From: Roseibium porphyridii
GTDB lineage: Bacteria > Pseudomonadota > Alphaproteobacteria > Rhizobiales > Stappiaceae
Assembly (NCBI RefSeq): GCF_026191725.2
Contig: NZ_CP120863.1
Coordinates: forward strand, 290,001 to 354,000
DNA: 64,000 nucleotides
Reading direction: 5' to 3'
The notes beneath the pieces are model-generated. The model was not told where the DNA came from and made no database searches. It saw only the letters and a program-made list of their open reading frames with translations. Position 1 is the first letter of the stretch. Every line of letters begins with the position of its first letter. This document shows, piece by piece, positions 44,998 through 53,638 of the stretch. Both the position numbers and the translations under genes were made by a program.

Positions 44998-45405
44998 ATG
45001 ACAATCGAACTGGTTTCACAGGTCCCTGATGTCGACATCTATCTGCAACTGCGCACGAATGGTGGCCTGAGCGGTTATGACCGGAACGCTGCCGAAATCG
45101 GATTGAAGAACAGCCTTTTCTCCGTTCTGTTGCTGGACGAGGGAACACCGATTGGCATGGGACGCCTGATCGGCGACGGCGGCTGTTTCGTTCAAGTGAC
45201 CGACATAGTCGTGCTGCCCGCGTACCAGGGCCTGGGATTGGGGAAGCGTATCATGGCAGCCCTGACCGAATTCATAGAAACCAGACTCCCACCGACAACC
45301 TATGTCAGTCTGATCGCCGACGTGCCTGCAAACAAGCTTTATGAACAGTTCGGCTTTCGTGAGACCGCCCCAGCCTCTATTGGCATGTCCAGGCGGTCAA
45401 GCTGA
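44998..45405 (+). CDS. GNAT-family N-acetyltransferase
   Basis: 135 residues. The acetyl-CoA loop is DIVVLPAYQGLGLGKRIM (Q/R-x-x-G-x-G/A). NKLYEQFGFRE is the usual C-terminal motif. GAGAGG precedes the ATG. Substrate unknown; resembles YjdJ/ElaA-like small acetyltransferases. Divergent from modABC. Confidence 0.9.
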   Translation: MTIELVSQVPDVDIYLQLRTNGGLSGYDRNAAEIGLKNSLFSVLLLDEGTPIGMGRLIGDGGCFVQVTDIVVLPAYQGLGLGKRIMAALTEFIETRLPPTTYVSLIADVPANKLYEQFGFRETAPASIGMSRRSS

Positions 45406-45473
45406 CCCTGTTTACGTAATTCTTACGCCTGCACCACTAGAATGAAGCTCCATCGGCTCCGGGGTTTTTGCAA

Positions 45474-46655
45474 GTGTCCAATCAGGTTCAGCGCAATCTG
45501 GAAAACGCATTCCTATTCGTTTTCAGGACAACTCGCGCAGTGTACCGCCCGCTCAAATCCTGGATTGGGGCCGGATTGCTCGGTCTTTTTATCCTGATGA
45601 CAGCCGCCGTGGTGCATGTTTTTCCGCTCTCCAACTGGGATATGTTCGCCTATACTGCGGTCATTCTCGAACCAGCGGCGGAAGACAGAAACGATCTGCA
45701 TCGGCAGACATACGGGTTTGTGAGGGAGAACCTTTCGGAGGGTGAATTCCTTACGCTGACACAGGACAGGCCCTACCGGATCCGTCAGGCGCAAGATCCG
45801 GACGCTTTCGTGACGATGCTCAGCTTCTATCGCCTGAAGATCCTATATGTTGAAACGGCAAAACTGCTAAGCGGTTTCATGGATCCGGTGAAGGCGTTGC
45901 GGCTTGTTTCATTTGTGTCTGCCATTGCCGTTGGAGCACTCCTGATGATTTGGCTCGCCCGAACGGGTACGCTGATGTATGGACCGGTTATCGTTGCTCT
46001 TTTGATCTTTGCGGATTTCGGCGGTACTGCCCAGCTGATCTCACCGGATCTTTATGCCACGGTTTTTCTGCTCGCCGCAGCGTTCCTTTATCTGGAACGG
46101 CTAGATATTGCGTCAGCCGCATGCCTGGTTGCGGCCTTTTTAATCCGACCCGACCATCTGGCCTTCATCGGTGTCTTTTTCGTCTTCGCCGCCATTTATG
46201 GCCATGGCCGATGGACCATGACGGGCTGTTTTGTTGTCTGCTTCGGTATTTATTATTGGCTGACACGCGTATCCGATCATCCCGGCTGGTGGGTTCATAT
46301 GTGGTTCACCCACGTGGAATATGTTCCAACGCTTGAAGGGTTCGACCCTCCTTTTTCTCCAATTACTTATGTTCAGATGCTCGTGCGTTCGACGGTCAGG
46401 TCGTTGATGAGCCAAACGTGGCTTGCGCTGCTCTTTGCCGAGATGCTGTTCTTCGCCAAATGCATCACGCTGTCCGAACTGCGTGACCGGGAACGCGTAC
46501 TACTCTATGCCGTCGTTGCATCTATCTGTGCCAAATATCTCGTGTTTCCGCATTTCGAGACGCGCTTTTATCTGCCGTATCTCACGATCATCGGCATGGT
46601 TCTGTTGGTTGCCTGGCATCGCCAAAGGGAACCCCGCGCCAATGTCAGTCCCTGA
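45474..46655 (+). CDS. Polytopic membrane protein, possibly GT-C-type
   Basis: About 393 residues; not recognised with certainty. Ten or so hydrophobic segments. The first extracytoplasmic loop has FPLSNWDMFAYTAV, an acidic motif position where GT-C glycosyltransferases place a catalytic aspartate, and a large soluble loop of about 75 residues follows, then RFYLPYLTIIGM near the C-terminus. The start is uncertain: GTG at 45474 (nine bases after GGGG) or TTG at 45468. The gene stands alone. Confidence 0.75.
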   Translation: MSNQVQRNLENAFLFVFRTTRAVYRPLKSWIGAGLLGLFILMTAAVVHVFPLSNWDMFAYTAVILEPAAEDRNDLHRQTYGFVRENLSEGEFLTLTQDRPYRIRQAQDPDAFVTMLSFYRLKILYVETAKLLSGFMDPVKALRLVSFVSAIAVGALLMIWLARTGTLMYGPVIVALLIFADFGGTAQLISPDLYATVFLLAAAFLYLERLDIASAACLVAAFLIRPDHLAFIGVFFVFAAIYGHGRWTMTGCFVVCFGIYYWLTRVSDHPGWWVHMWFTHVEYVPTLEGFDPPFSPITYVQMLVRSTVRSLMSQTWLALLFAEMLFFAKCITLSELRDRERVLLYAVVASICAKYLVFPHFETRFYLPYLTIIGMVLLVAWHRQREPRANVSP

Positions 46656-46735
46656 GTCTGACGAACTGCTCGCAAATCGGGTCGTTTCCGGAAAAGCCCC
46701 CTCCTAATGTTGTTTCGAACTACTAGGAGCCCACC

Positions 46736-47200
46736 ATGTTTCAGATACACCCACTTCCAGCAAACGAGTTCTCGCACCTTTTTGGCCTTTCAGACGCCCA
46801 ATTGGCCGAAAAGAAAGTCCAGGTGCTCATTTCCGACGGCGCTTTCCCTTGCCGCGTATCGCTCACCGATGTTGCAGCAGGAGAACGGGTTCTTCTGCTC
46901 AATTTCGAACATCAGCCCGGCGATACTCCCTATAGGTCGCGTCACGCAATTTTTGTCAAAGACGACGCCCATGAAGCCGAGCTGGAAGCCGATGTCATTC
47001 CCCAATCCATTGTTTCCCGATTTCTGTCCGTGCGTGCCTTCAACAGGCAGCATGAGATAATCGACGCAGACGTTGTGAAGGGAACGGAGGTTGAAACCCT
47101 GATAGCTTCCTTTTTTGAAAACCCCGATGTCGACTATCTTCACCTGCACTATGCGGGACGCGGCTGTTTCGCAGCCAAAGTGACCCGCGCACAGGCGTAG
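46736..47200 (+). CDS. DUF1203 protein
   Basis: 154 residues. FPCRVSLTDVAAGERVLLLNF, HQPGDTPYRSRHAIFV and YLHLHYAGRGCFAAKV are the three conserved blocks of DUF1203. Soluble; function unknown. A GGAG stretch precedes the ATG, and a strong terminator follows. Confidence 0.9.
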   Translation: MFQIHPLPANEFSHLFGLSDAQLAEKKVQVLISDGAFPCRVSLTDVAAGERVLLLNFEHQPGDTPYRSRHAIFVKDDAHEAELEADVIPQSIVSRFLSVRAFNRQHEIIDADVVKGTEVETLIASFFENPDVDYLHLHYAGRGCFAAKVTRAQA

Positions 47201-47226
47201 GCACCAGCGGGCAAGCTTCGAATTTC

Positions 47227-47272
47227 AATCGTCCTGAAAGGCTCTTGTTGAGTTCTTCAGGACGATTTTTTG
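47227..47272 (+). terminator. Intrinsic terminator after DUF1203 gene
   Basis: AATCGTCCTGAA (47227-47238) and TTCAGGACGATT (47256-47267) form a 12-bp perfect stem, followed by TTTT. Confidence 0.9.
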
Positions 47273-47511
47273 TGTTTTGTCCAGCGCAGTGTATGTGGAC
47301 ACGTTCGAAAATGGCCTCAGGCCCGGGAAATTGACGCCCCGTGCAGCGAATTGGCGCATGCAAGCCCTCGACCAACGCTCCAATTGGCGCCCTTTTTCAG
47401 GTTAAACTGGATCTTACGCGGAACGCGCCTCACCCGCATAAAGGAACGAAATGCCGTTTGAAACTTCAGGTTACTCGTGTAGCCTGATACTATCATAGGG
47501 AGTATTGCGTC
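47273..47511. other. Gap between DUF1203 terminator and ICL/PEPM gene
   Basis: With the terminator this makes a 311-base region without a gene. Several frames run through it but none has a plausible start or family similarity. Presumably it holds the promoter of the next gene. Confidence 0.4.
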
Positions 47512-48357
47512 ATGCCAACTGCAGCCAGCCGCCGCACCGCCTTCAAAGCATTGCACGAAAAAGGCAGAGCCTTCCTCATGCCCAACCCTTTTGATATCGG
47601 TTCTGCCCGAATTCTCGATGGTCTGCGTTTTGACGCAATGGCCACGTCGAGTGCCGGCTATGCGTGGACACAGGGTGTGCGCGATGCTGAGGGACTGATC
47701 AGCAGGGATGCTGCGCTGGCACATGCTGCGGACATTATCGGGGCCTGTGGTGTTCCGGTAAACGGCGACCTTGAAAACGGCTTCGGCGACGCACCCGAAG
47801 AGGTCGTGGAGACTGTGAAAGGAGCCATAGAAGTCGGCCTCGCAGGCTGCTCTATCGAGGACTACACGACTGATCCCAAAAACCCCTATTATTCACTCGA
47901 ACTCGCAGTGGAGCGTATCAAGGCGGCAGTTGATGCAAAAAATGCGATCGCTCCAGACTTTGTTCTGACCGCGCGCAGCGAAGGTCCGGTCAAGACGGAT
48001 CACGAACTGGAAGAAACAATCAAGAGACTGAACGCCTTCGTCGAAGCCGGGGCCGATTGTGTTTATGCACCCCAGCTGAAGGACAAGGACCAGATCGTGC
48101 ATGTTCTGTCCAAGGTCAATGCGCCGCTCAACATCCTCGCCGGGCGGAAGAACTTTCATTTAACGCGCAAGGAACTCGGTGACCTCGGCGTTACCCGCGT
48201 TTCAATCGGGGCTGGTCTTGCCCGTATTGCCTATGGTGCCTTCATCGCCGCCGCCGAAGACATGAAAGACGGAGGTTCATTCGGCAGTTTCGACCGCGCT
48301 GACAGCGTCGCCGACAGTACGGTCGACTTTGAATCCTTCATGAAAGCCCGTCCTTGA
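47512..48357 (+). CDS. Isocitrate lyase / PEP mutase superfamily protein
   Basis: 281-residue TIM barrel. MATSSAGYAWTQG, VNGDLENGFGD (metal-binding acid) and GCSIEDYT are typical of the ICL/PEPM family. The catalytic KKCGH loop of isocitrate lyases is missing, so it is more likely an oxaloacetate hydrolase, carboxy-PEP mutase-like or methylisocitrate-type enzyme. Overlaps a GNAT gene by four bases. Confidence 0.87.
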   Translation: MPTAASRRTAFKALHEKGRAFLMPNPFDIGSARILDGLRFDAMATSSAGYAWTQGVRDAEGLISRDAALAHAADIIGACGVPVNGDLENGFGDAPEEVVETVKGAIEVGLAGCSIEDYTTDPKNPYYSLELAVERIKAAVDAKNAIAPDFVLTARSEGPVKTDHELEETIKRLNAFVEAGADCVYAPQLKDKDQIVHVLSKVNAPLNILAGRKNFHLTRKELGDLGVTRVSIGAGLARIAYGAFIAAAEDMKDGGSFGSFDRADSVADSTVDFESFMKARP

Positions 48358-48827
48358 CAGCATCTCAAAGACATTCGTCTGCAGGCGCACCAACACGTGC
48401 GGCTTCAGGCGACGGCCCAGAGATAAGCGACTTGGCGCATAGGGCTTTTGAGCACTATGTGCCCGTCATGAACGCGATCCCCGTGCCGATGTCTGCTGAC
48501 TACAGTGCAATGATCCGGGAGCACGAAGTCTGGGTTCTGCGGGACGGTCACACCATTGTTGCGAGCCTGGTGCTGATCTGGCGCTCCGACCATCTTCTGC
48601 TTGAAAGCGTGGCCGTAGATCCAGGCAGCCAGGGCAGCGGGTATGGCAGAAAGATGCTGGACTGGGCGCTGAAACGAGCCAGGGAGGCCCCCGTGCCAGA
48701 AATTCGCCTCTACACGAATATCCTCATGGTGGAGAACAGAGATTGGTACCTGCGTGCAGGTTTCGTTGAAACCCACGAGGAACAGCGCGGCGACAAGCAC
48801 ATCGTGCACATGAGTTACCGACTTTGA
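48354..48827 (+). CDS. GNAT-family N-acetyltransferase
   Basis: 157 residues. Core ESVAVDPGSQGSGYGRKMLDWAL gives the acetyl-CoA loop; NRDWYLRAGFVETHEEQ follows. The TTG start overlaps the stop of the previous gene (TTGA), so the two are translationally coupled, which hints that the acetyltransferase acts on a product or partner of the ICL/PEPM protein. Confidence 0.85.
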   Translation: MTASQRHSSAGAPTRAASGDGPEISDLAHRAFEHYVPVMNAIPVPMSADYSAMIREHEVWVLRDGHTIVASLVLIWRSDHLLLESVAVDPGSQGSGYGRKMLDWALKRAREAPVPEIRLYTNILMVENRDWYLRAGFVETHEEQRGDKHIVHMSYRL

Positions 48828-48836
48828 TGCGTTTGC

Positions 48837-49730
48837 TCAGAGTTTCGTACCGTAGGTGAGTACCAGCGGCAGTGTGATCAGCGTCAAAAGTGTGGAGACA
48901 AAAATGAAGCCTGCAACACCGGAAGCTTCCTCAGTCTGATATTGAGAGACGGCCAGATAGGTAGCGACTGAAGGCGGCATGAAACAAAGCAGCACAATGA
49001 CGTTCTCGACCTTGGAATCCAGCGCCAGAACATACGTCAACGTGAAGGCTGCGACGGCTGCCATTCCGACATGCAACACCGACAAAAGAACCGCACGGGA
49101 CAGATTACCCAACTTGAGAGTTGCCAGGCTGAAACCGAGCGTTAACAGCATGATAGGGATGGCAAGTCCCGCCAGTATATTGAGGCTTTGATCCAGGGGC
49201 TGGGGAAGCTTGGCTCCACTGGCCATCAGTGCCAGAGCAATGATCACCGCATAAATGACGGGCTGACGCGCCAGCGCAGCGAAATTGGGCCGCCCCATGG
49301 GCAGTGCAACGCCTATTGTGAAAATAGCGGTCAAAACCACAACGATAAACCCGATTGCGACCGCGGCACCTTCTGCTCCAAATGCCAGTGTCGAGACCGG
49401 CAGCCCAATATTGCCCACATTGGTGAGCATCATCGGCGCTAAATATGCCTTGATCGGGATCTTCAGGAGCTTCAAAAGCACAAAGCCGACGCTGCCAAAT
49501 ATCAGGATCATCCCGATTGCCGCGATCACGACCGTCAAAAAGGTGCCGACCTGCACGTGCTCCTTGGCAAGATGTGACAGCACAAGAGCCGGATAGCCGA
49601 CATTTGACACCAGACTGCCGAACAATTTTGTATCAAATGGCGCTTTGACGATGGCGAGCGCATAGCCAAGCAAAACGCACAGCATGACCGGAAGCATGAT
49701 GTTGACGATATGGCCGAGGATTTCCGTCAT
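48837..49730 (-). CDS. AEC-family auxin-efflux-type transporter
   Basis: About 297 residues with ten membrane segments. NVGYPALVLSHLA and LTNVGNIGLPVSTLAFG are typical of the AEC (auxin efflux carrier/MdcF) family, which moves malonate, malate or other small acids. LTYVLALDSKVENVIVL and MPPSVATYLAVSQ lie in the C-terminal half. Start at 49730 (MTEILGHIVN). Converges with the GNAT gene. Confidence 0.88.
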   Translation of the reverse strand: MTEILGHIVNIMLPVMLCVLLGYALAIVKAPFDTKLFGSLVSNVGYPALVLSHLAKEHVQVGTFLTVVIAAIGMILIFGSVGFVLLKLLKIPIKAYLAPMMLTNVGNIGLPVSTLAFGAEGAAVAIGFIVVVLTAIFTIGVALPMGRPNFAALARQPVIYAVIIALALMASGAKLPQPLDQSLNILAGLAIPIMLLTLGFSLATLKLGNLSRAVLLSVLHVGMAAVAAFTLTYVLALDSKVENVIVLLCFMPPSVATYLAVSQYQTEEASGVAGFIFVSTLLTLITLPLVLTYGTKL

Positions 49731-49881
49731 GCCGAGTTCCAGGATTGGTTTGATTGGCTGAAAGACTATCTGAACAGCACGATGACGGGAATCCCAGCCC
49801 TTAAACCAAAGAGACCCGGCGCTCTTGTGCGACAAAGCAAAGAGTGCCGGGCCGTGTCGGCTCACGAGCGATGGCCGGTTG

Positions 49882-50976
49882 CTAGGAATCGCCCCAGTTT
49901 CGGGCGCCCTTATCCTTCATGATCCGTCGAACCATCTTGCCGAATGTTTTGTCTTTCGATCTGCGCTCGGCCAGGCTAGAGGAGTTGAAAGCCTCTTCAG
50001 ACTTCAGTTTCCGCCATCGTTGAAGCCTTGAGGCGTCGAGTTGTCCTTGCAAAATGGCTGCCTGGACGGCGCAACCGGGTTCCGTCTGATGAAGACAGTC
50101 CCGAAAACGACATGAGGCAGCCAGTTCGTTCAGATCCGAGAAGAGTTCATCAATTCCGGCAGCAACATCGGCTAGCTGCAGTTCGCGCATGCCGGGCGTG
50201 TCCAGAACAAGGCAACCGCCTGGAACAAGATGCAATTGTCGGCGGGTCGTCGTGTGACGCCCTTTTGCATCGTCTTCGCGGATCGCTCGTGTCTCGATCG
50301 CGTCGGACCCGGACAAGGCATTGGTCAACGTCGATTTACCGACACCCGAAGATCCCAGAAACGCGACCGTCCGACCGGCTCTGCACCAGTCGGCCAGCTT
50401 TGCAACCGGCTCATCGCCGCGTGCATCCAGGGTCACGACAGGGACCAGATCAGAGACGCGTTCGGCTTGCCGGACAAAGTCGGCAGGATCGGTAACAAGG
50501 TCCGATTTGGTCAATACAATCACAGGCTCAATTTCAGCTTCAAAGCAAAGTGCTATGTAGCGTTCGAGCCGTGCAATATTGAAGTCCTGGTTGCAGGACG
50601 ACACAATGAAAGCCGTGTCAATGTTGGCTGCGATCAGCTGGATCTGGCGATCCGTTCCAGGTGCGCGGCGCTTCAGCAGGCTCTTGCGCTCCAGAAGTCG
50701 GCTTGAAGCCAAATGGACTTCATCAAGAAGCAGCCAATCTCCAACTGTTGCGTCGGAACGTGGCGGGATCGTCTGATCCGTTCCGTCTCCGAGAACATGC
50801 AGACCATTGCGGTGCACTTCGACGACCCGGACAGGTGGTGTCCTGATCAGGTCATCAGCACTGAGCTGCTGAGCGAAATGAGATTGCCAGCCAAGCTTCT
50901 GAAGCGATGAAATGGGCTGATCGGACCCACCGCTTTTTGGACCGGAGGGAAAAAAGTCCGAATAGTTTCGTGTCAT
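49882..50976 (-). CDS. rsgA: Ribosome small-subunit biogenesis GTPase RsgA
   Basis: 364 residues; circularly permuted GTPase. OB-fold N-terminus, then G4 VLTKSD, G1 GSSGVGKSTLTNAL, G3 DTPGMREL, and the zinc-binding CRFRDCLHQTEPGC with the spacing expected for RsgA. It checks late 30S assembly. Starts in a 205-base gap from the citrate-synthase gene. Confidence 0.95.
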   Translation of the reverse strand: MTRNYSDFFPSGPKSGGSDQPISSLQKLGWQSHFAQQLSADDLIRTPPVRVVEVHRNGLHVLGDGTDQTIPPRSDATVGDWLLLDEVHLASSRLLERKSLLKRRAPGTDRQIQLIAANIDTAFIVSSCNQDFNIARLERYIALCFEAEIEPVIVLTKSDLVTDPADFVRQAERVSDLVPVVTLDARGDEPVAKLADWCRAGRTVAFLGSSGVGKSTLTNALSGSDAIETRAIREDDAKGRHTTTRRQLHLVPGGCLVLDTPGMRELQLADVAAGIDELFSDLNELAASCRFRDCLHQTEPGCAVQAAILQGQLDASRLQRWRKLKSEEAFNSSSLAERRSKDKTFGKMVRRIMKDKGARNWGDS

Positions 50977-51181
50977 TTGAGGTCTCGTGATTTAAACACA
51001 CTTCATCGGGCGCCCAGCAGGGCACCGTTTCATGTATTTGAGGCTCTCTGAATTCCAGAGCGCCTGCTCACGCAAGCTCTGACATAAAAACTCCGTTGCA
51101 CGCCGACGTTGGCGCTTCTTGAAGCTAAGGGCTGAGGCCCCGGGATTCAAGTCAGGTGAAGACGGTACATTTTTGAAGCTG

Positions 51182-52351
51182 TTACTCCGGCCGCTCACCA
51201 ACGTAAGCTGCCCTGGGTCGGATTTGCTCATGGGAGGCATATTGTTCCAGCGCATGAGCGATCCAGCCTGTGATGCGGGCGGCGCAGAAAATGATCTTGC
51301 CGGCATCTCTCGGAAGGTCATAGGTTTTCTGGATTGCAGCCAGAGAAAAATCGACATTCGGCGAAAGGCCATAAAGATCCCGAGCTGATGCTATCAGGCT
51401 GGGCAAACGGTCCACAAACGGGTGCCTCGGTTCGTTCTGACACAGCAAATCGAGCAGGCAGTCCGCACGCGGATCTTTGTCACCGTAGATGGAATGACCG
51501 AAACCAGGCAACTGTTCCCCACGGCTGAGTCGATCGGAGAGAGCGGCTTCAATATCGCTTTCCGGCCCAATCTCCGACAGCCATGCACTCGTGCGATCAG
51601 AAGCGGCACCGTGACGAGGTCCCGTGAAAGCACCGAGACCCGACAGCAATGCCGCGTGCAGCGGCGCTCTTGTCGAGGCTGCACACCGCGCCGCAAAAGC
51701 GCTTGTGTTCAGTTCATGATCGGCGCTGAGCACCAATGCTGAACGAATTGCGTTCTTTGCGTTCGACGATGCTCCGAAACACTCGGCAATTTGCGTATGG
51801 ATAGGTTGAGCACTTGGCTTGGTATCCAGCAATGCGGCAACACCGAAGCGCAGCAGTGCAGCACCCTTGATCTTCAAAAGCTTCGGGGCCTGGGTGAAGG
51901 CTGCCTTATCCTGCAAGGGCCAGGAAGCAAGCGCCATCATCAATCGGTCAAGAGGACCCAATCCCTGGGGAAGGTTCGGGAGGTCTGCCGGAGCCGCTTC
52001 CGCAAAAGGATCCTCTTCGGAGCTCCACAACAGTGTGGCGACGGTTTCCAGTGTCGAGTTCCTTGCAAGGTCACGGGCAAGGCGCCCTCGATAAACCGGC
52101 CCATCTTCCGAGATAAGCGTCAGCTCGGTTTCAAGCACCGGATCACCCGTCAGAGGCCTGGATCCTGCAGTTTCTTCAACCGACTTGCGCCCCTTGAGCC
52201 TTCTGACATCGCCTGCGTCATAGCGGCGTTGTTTGCCTGGTCCGGCGACAGAAGAAATCAATCCACGGCTAACATAGGCGTAGAGCGTGGCCGGTTGAAC
52301 GCCGAGCTCTGTAGCCGCCTCGCGGGCCGAGAGATAGACAGGCTTTGACAT
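51182..52351 (-). CDS. Citrate-synthase family protein with N-terminal helix-turn-helix
   Basis: About 389 residues. Residues 1-55 form a MerR/excisionase-like DNA-binding domain: YLSAREAATELGVQPATLYAYVSRGL and RYDAGDVRRLKG. The remainder is a citrate synthase: GPRHGAASD (catalytic His), GFGHSIYGDKDPRAD (second His) and SPNVDFSLAAIQ (catalytic Asp), all three retained. So it may be both an enzyme and a regulator. Divergent from an HTH-less paralogue at 52429. The start at 52351 has no clear Shine-Dalgarno, and palindromic boxes lie immediately upstream of it. Confidence 0.9.
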   Translation of the reverse strand: MSKPVYLSAREAATELGVQPATLYAYVSRGLISSVAGPGKQRRYDAGDVRRLKGRKSVEETAGSRPLTGDPVLETELTLISEDGPVYRGRLARDLARNSTLETVATLLWSSEEDPFAEAAPADLPNLPQGLGPLDRLMMALASWPLQDKAAFTQAPKLLKIKGAALLRFGVAALLDTKPSAQPIHTQIAECFGASSNAKNAIRSALVLSADHELNTSAFAARCAASTRAPLHAALLSGLGAFTGPRHGAASDRTSAWLSEIGPESDIEAALSDRLSRGEQLPGFGHSIYGDKDPRADCLLDLLCQNEPRHPFVDRLPSLIASARDLYGLSPNVDFSLAAIQKTYDLPRDAGKIIFCAARITGWIAHALEQYASHEQIRPRAAYVGERPE

Positions 52352-52352
52352 G

Positions 52353-52382
52353 TATTGATTGTATTTATCAATATTGATCAAT
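52353..52382. promoter_or_regulatory. Overlapping palindromes between the two citrate-synthase genes
   Basis: The 30 bases upstream of the HTH-citrate-synthase start hold four copies of ATTGAT/ATCAAT: 52354-52359, 52367-52372, 52373-52378 and 52377-52382. They make three nested palindromes: TATTGAT-N7-ATCAATA (52353-52373), ATCAATATTGAT (52367-52378) and ATTGATCAAT (52373-52382). Such a cluster in a 77-base divergent gap fits an operator for the HTH domain of the adjacent protein. Confidence 0.65.
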
Positions 52383-52428
52383 GCAAGGCACTCTTTCTAC
52401 ATGTGCGTGAACCAAAAAGGAGATGCCC

Positions 52429-53532
52429 ATGACAGAAGCCCCAAATCCCGCCCGGATGACGCCGGACCCGATTGCCGGACTTGAAGGGGTTGTCGCCGCG
52501 ACAACGCATTTGAGTGACGTTGATGGTGAAAACGGCGTGCTTGTTCTTCGCGGCCGCCGCATAGAGGACCTTGCTGGCAAGATGCCATTCGAGGCCGCCG
52601 TTCAACACCTCTGGCAAGATCTCGAGGTGTCAAGAGCCTTTTCGCTTCAAACGGATTTCGCACGGGCGCGCCGCGCTGCCTTTGCTGTCGTCCCGATACT
52701 GGAGAAAGCTGCTGCAACGTTACCGGTCTATGAATACATGCAGCTCGGCCTGGCTGCGCTACCAATGACCGACGATATCCCCGAACCGATTGCGATCAGC
52801 GGTGCGTTGCCCGTTTTTCTTGCTGCAGCGTACAGGATCTCTGCAGGTGAAAAACCAATCGCGCCGGACCTTTCTGTTGGATCAGCTGCCGATCTCCTGC
52901 ACATGCTGACAGGCGAAGAGCCGACAAAATATTTCGCCGATGCGCTGGACCGCTATCTCGTTACTATCTTAGACCACGGACTGAACGCTTCGACCTTCAC
53001 CGCAAGGGTGATCGGGTCAACTGATGCGGGTTTGAAACAGGCCGTACTCGGCGCAATGGGCGCGCTAAGCGGCCCTCTTCATGGTGGAGCGCCAGGCCCG
53101 GTCCTCGACATGATCGACGCCATCGGCACGCCGGACGCTGCCGCCGGGTGGATTGACGCGGCGCTTGCCCGCAAGGAACGCCTTATGGGGTTCGGTCACC
53201 GGATCTACCGAACCCGGGATCCGCGCGCCGATGTCCTCAAAGACGGGTTGCGCATTCTTGGAGAAGAGAATCCGAAAGTCGGACTGGCGGAAGACATCGA
53301 AGAGGCCGCCCTCGTGGCGCTCAAAAGAGCAAAGCCGGACCGTCCGCTGGACACCAATGTCGAATTCTATACGGCCGTCCTGCTTGACGCCGTCGGTATC
53401 GATCGAACGTTGTTCACACCGCTCTTTGCCGTCGGCAGAACTCCAGGGTGGTGCGCCCATGTTCTGGAACAACAAAAATACGGCAGATTGATCCGGCCAG
53501 CGTCACAGTATGTAGGACCAGCCCCGGAATAA
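52429..53532 (+). CDS. Citrate-synthase family protein, paralogue without HTH
   Basis: 367 residues. GPLHGGAPGPVLD and GFGHRIYRTRDPRAD carry the two catalytic histidines; the catalytic acid is Glu (TNVEFYTAVLLD) where the partner has Asp, a variant known in citrate/2-methylcitrate synthases. AAGGAG lies six bases before the ATG at 52429 (an ATG at 52423 overlaps it). Whether it makes citrate or methylcitrate is not decided by sequence. A hairpin follows. Confidence 0.92.
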   Translation: MTEAPNPARMTPDPIAGLEGVVAATTHLSDVDGENGVLVLRGRRIEDLAGKMPFEAAVQHLWQDLEVSRAFSLQTDFARARRAAFAVVPILEKAAATLPVYEYMQLGLAALPMTDDIPEPIAISGALPVFLAAAYRISAGEKPIAPDLSVGSAADLLHMLTGEEPTKYFADALDRYLVTILDHGLNASTFTARVIGSTDAGLKQAVLGAMGALSGPLHGGAPGPVLDMIDAIGTPDAAAGWIDAALARKERLMGFGHRIYRTRDPRADVLKDGLRILGEENPKVGLAEDIEEAALVALKRAKPDRPLDTNVEFYTAVLLDAVGIDRTLFTPLFAVGRTPGWCAHVLEQQKYGRLIRPASQYVGPAPE

Positions 53533-53569
53533 GCTTGTTGGCGAAACTCACATCGCCAGAAATGAATAA

Positions 53570-53592
53570 GGCCTGACGTCAAGCGTCAGGCC
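53570..53592. terminator. Hairpin between citrate-synthase and DUF533 genes
   Basis: GGCCTGACG (53570-53578) and CGTCAGGCC (53584-53592), perfect 9-bp stem, five-base loop. The genes converge here. The T-content after the stem is moderate on the minus strand (TTATTC), so it may stop both. Confidence 0.7.
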
Positions 53593-53638
53593 CATGCTTC
53601 AAAACGGCAGCAAAAGGGTCTCTTTTGACCATGCTTGC

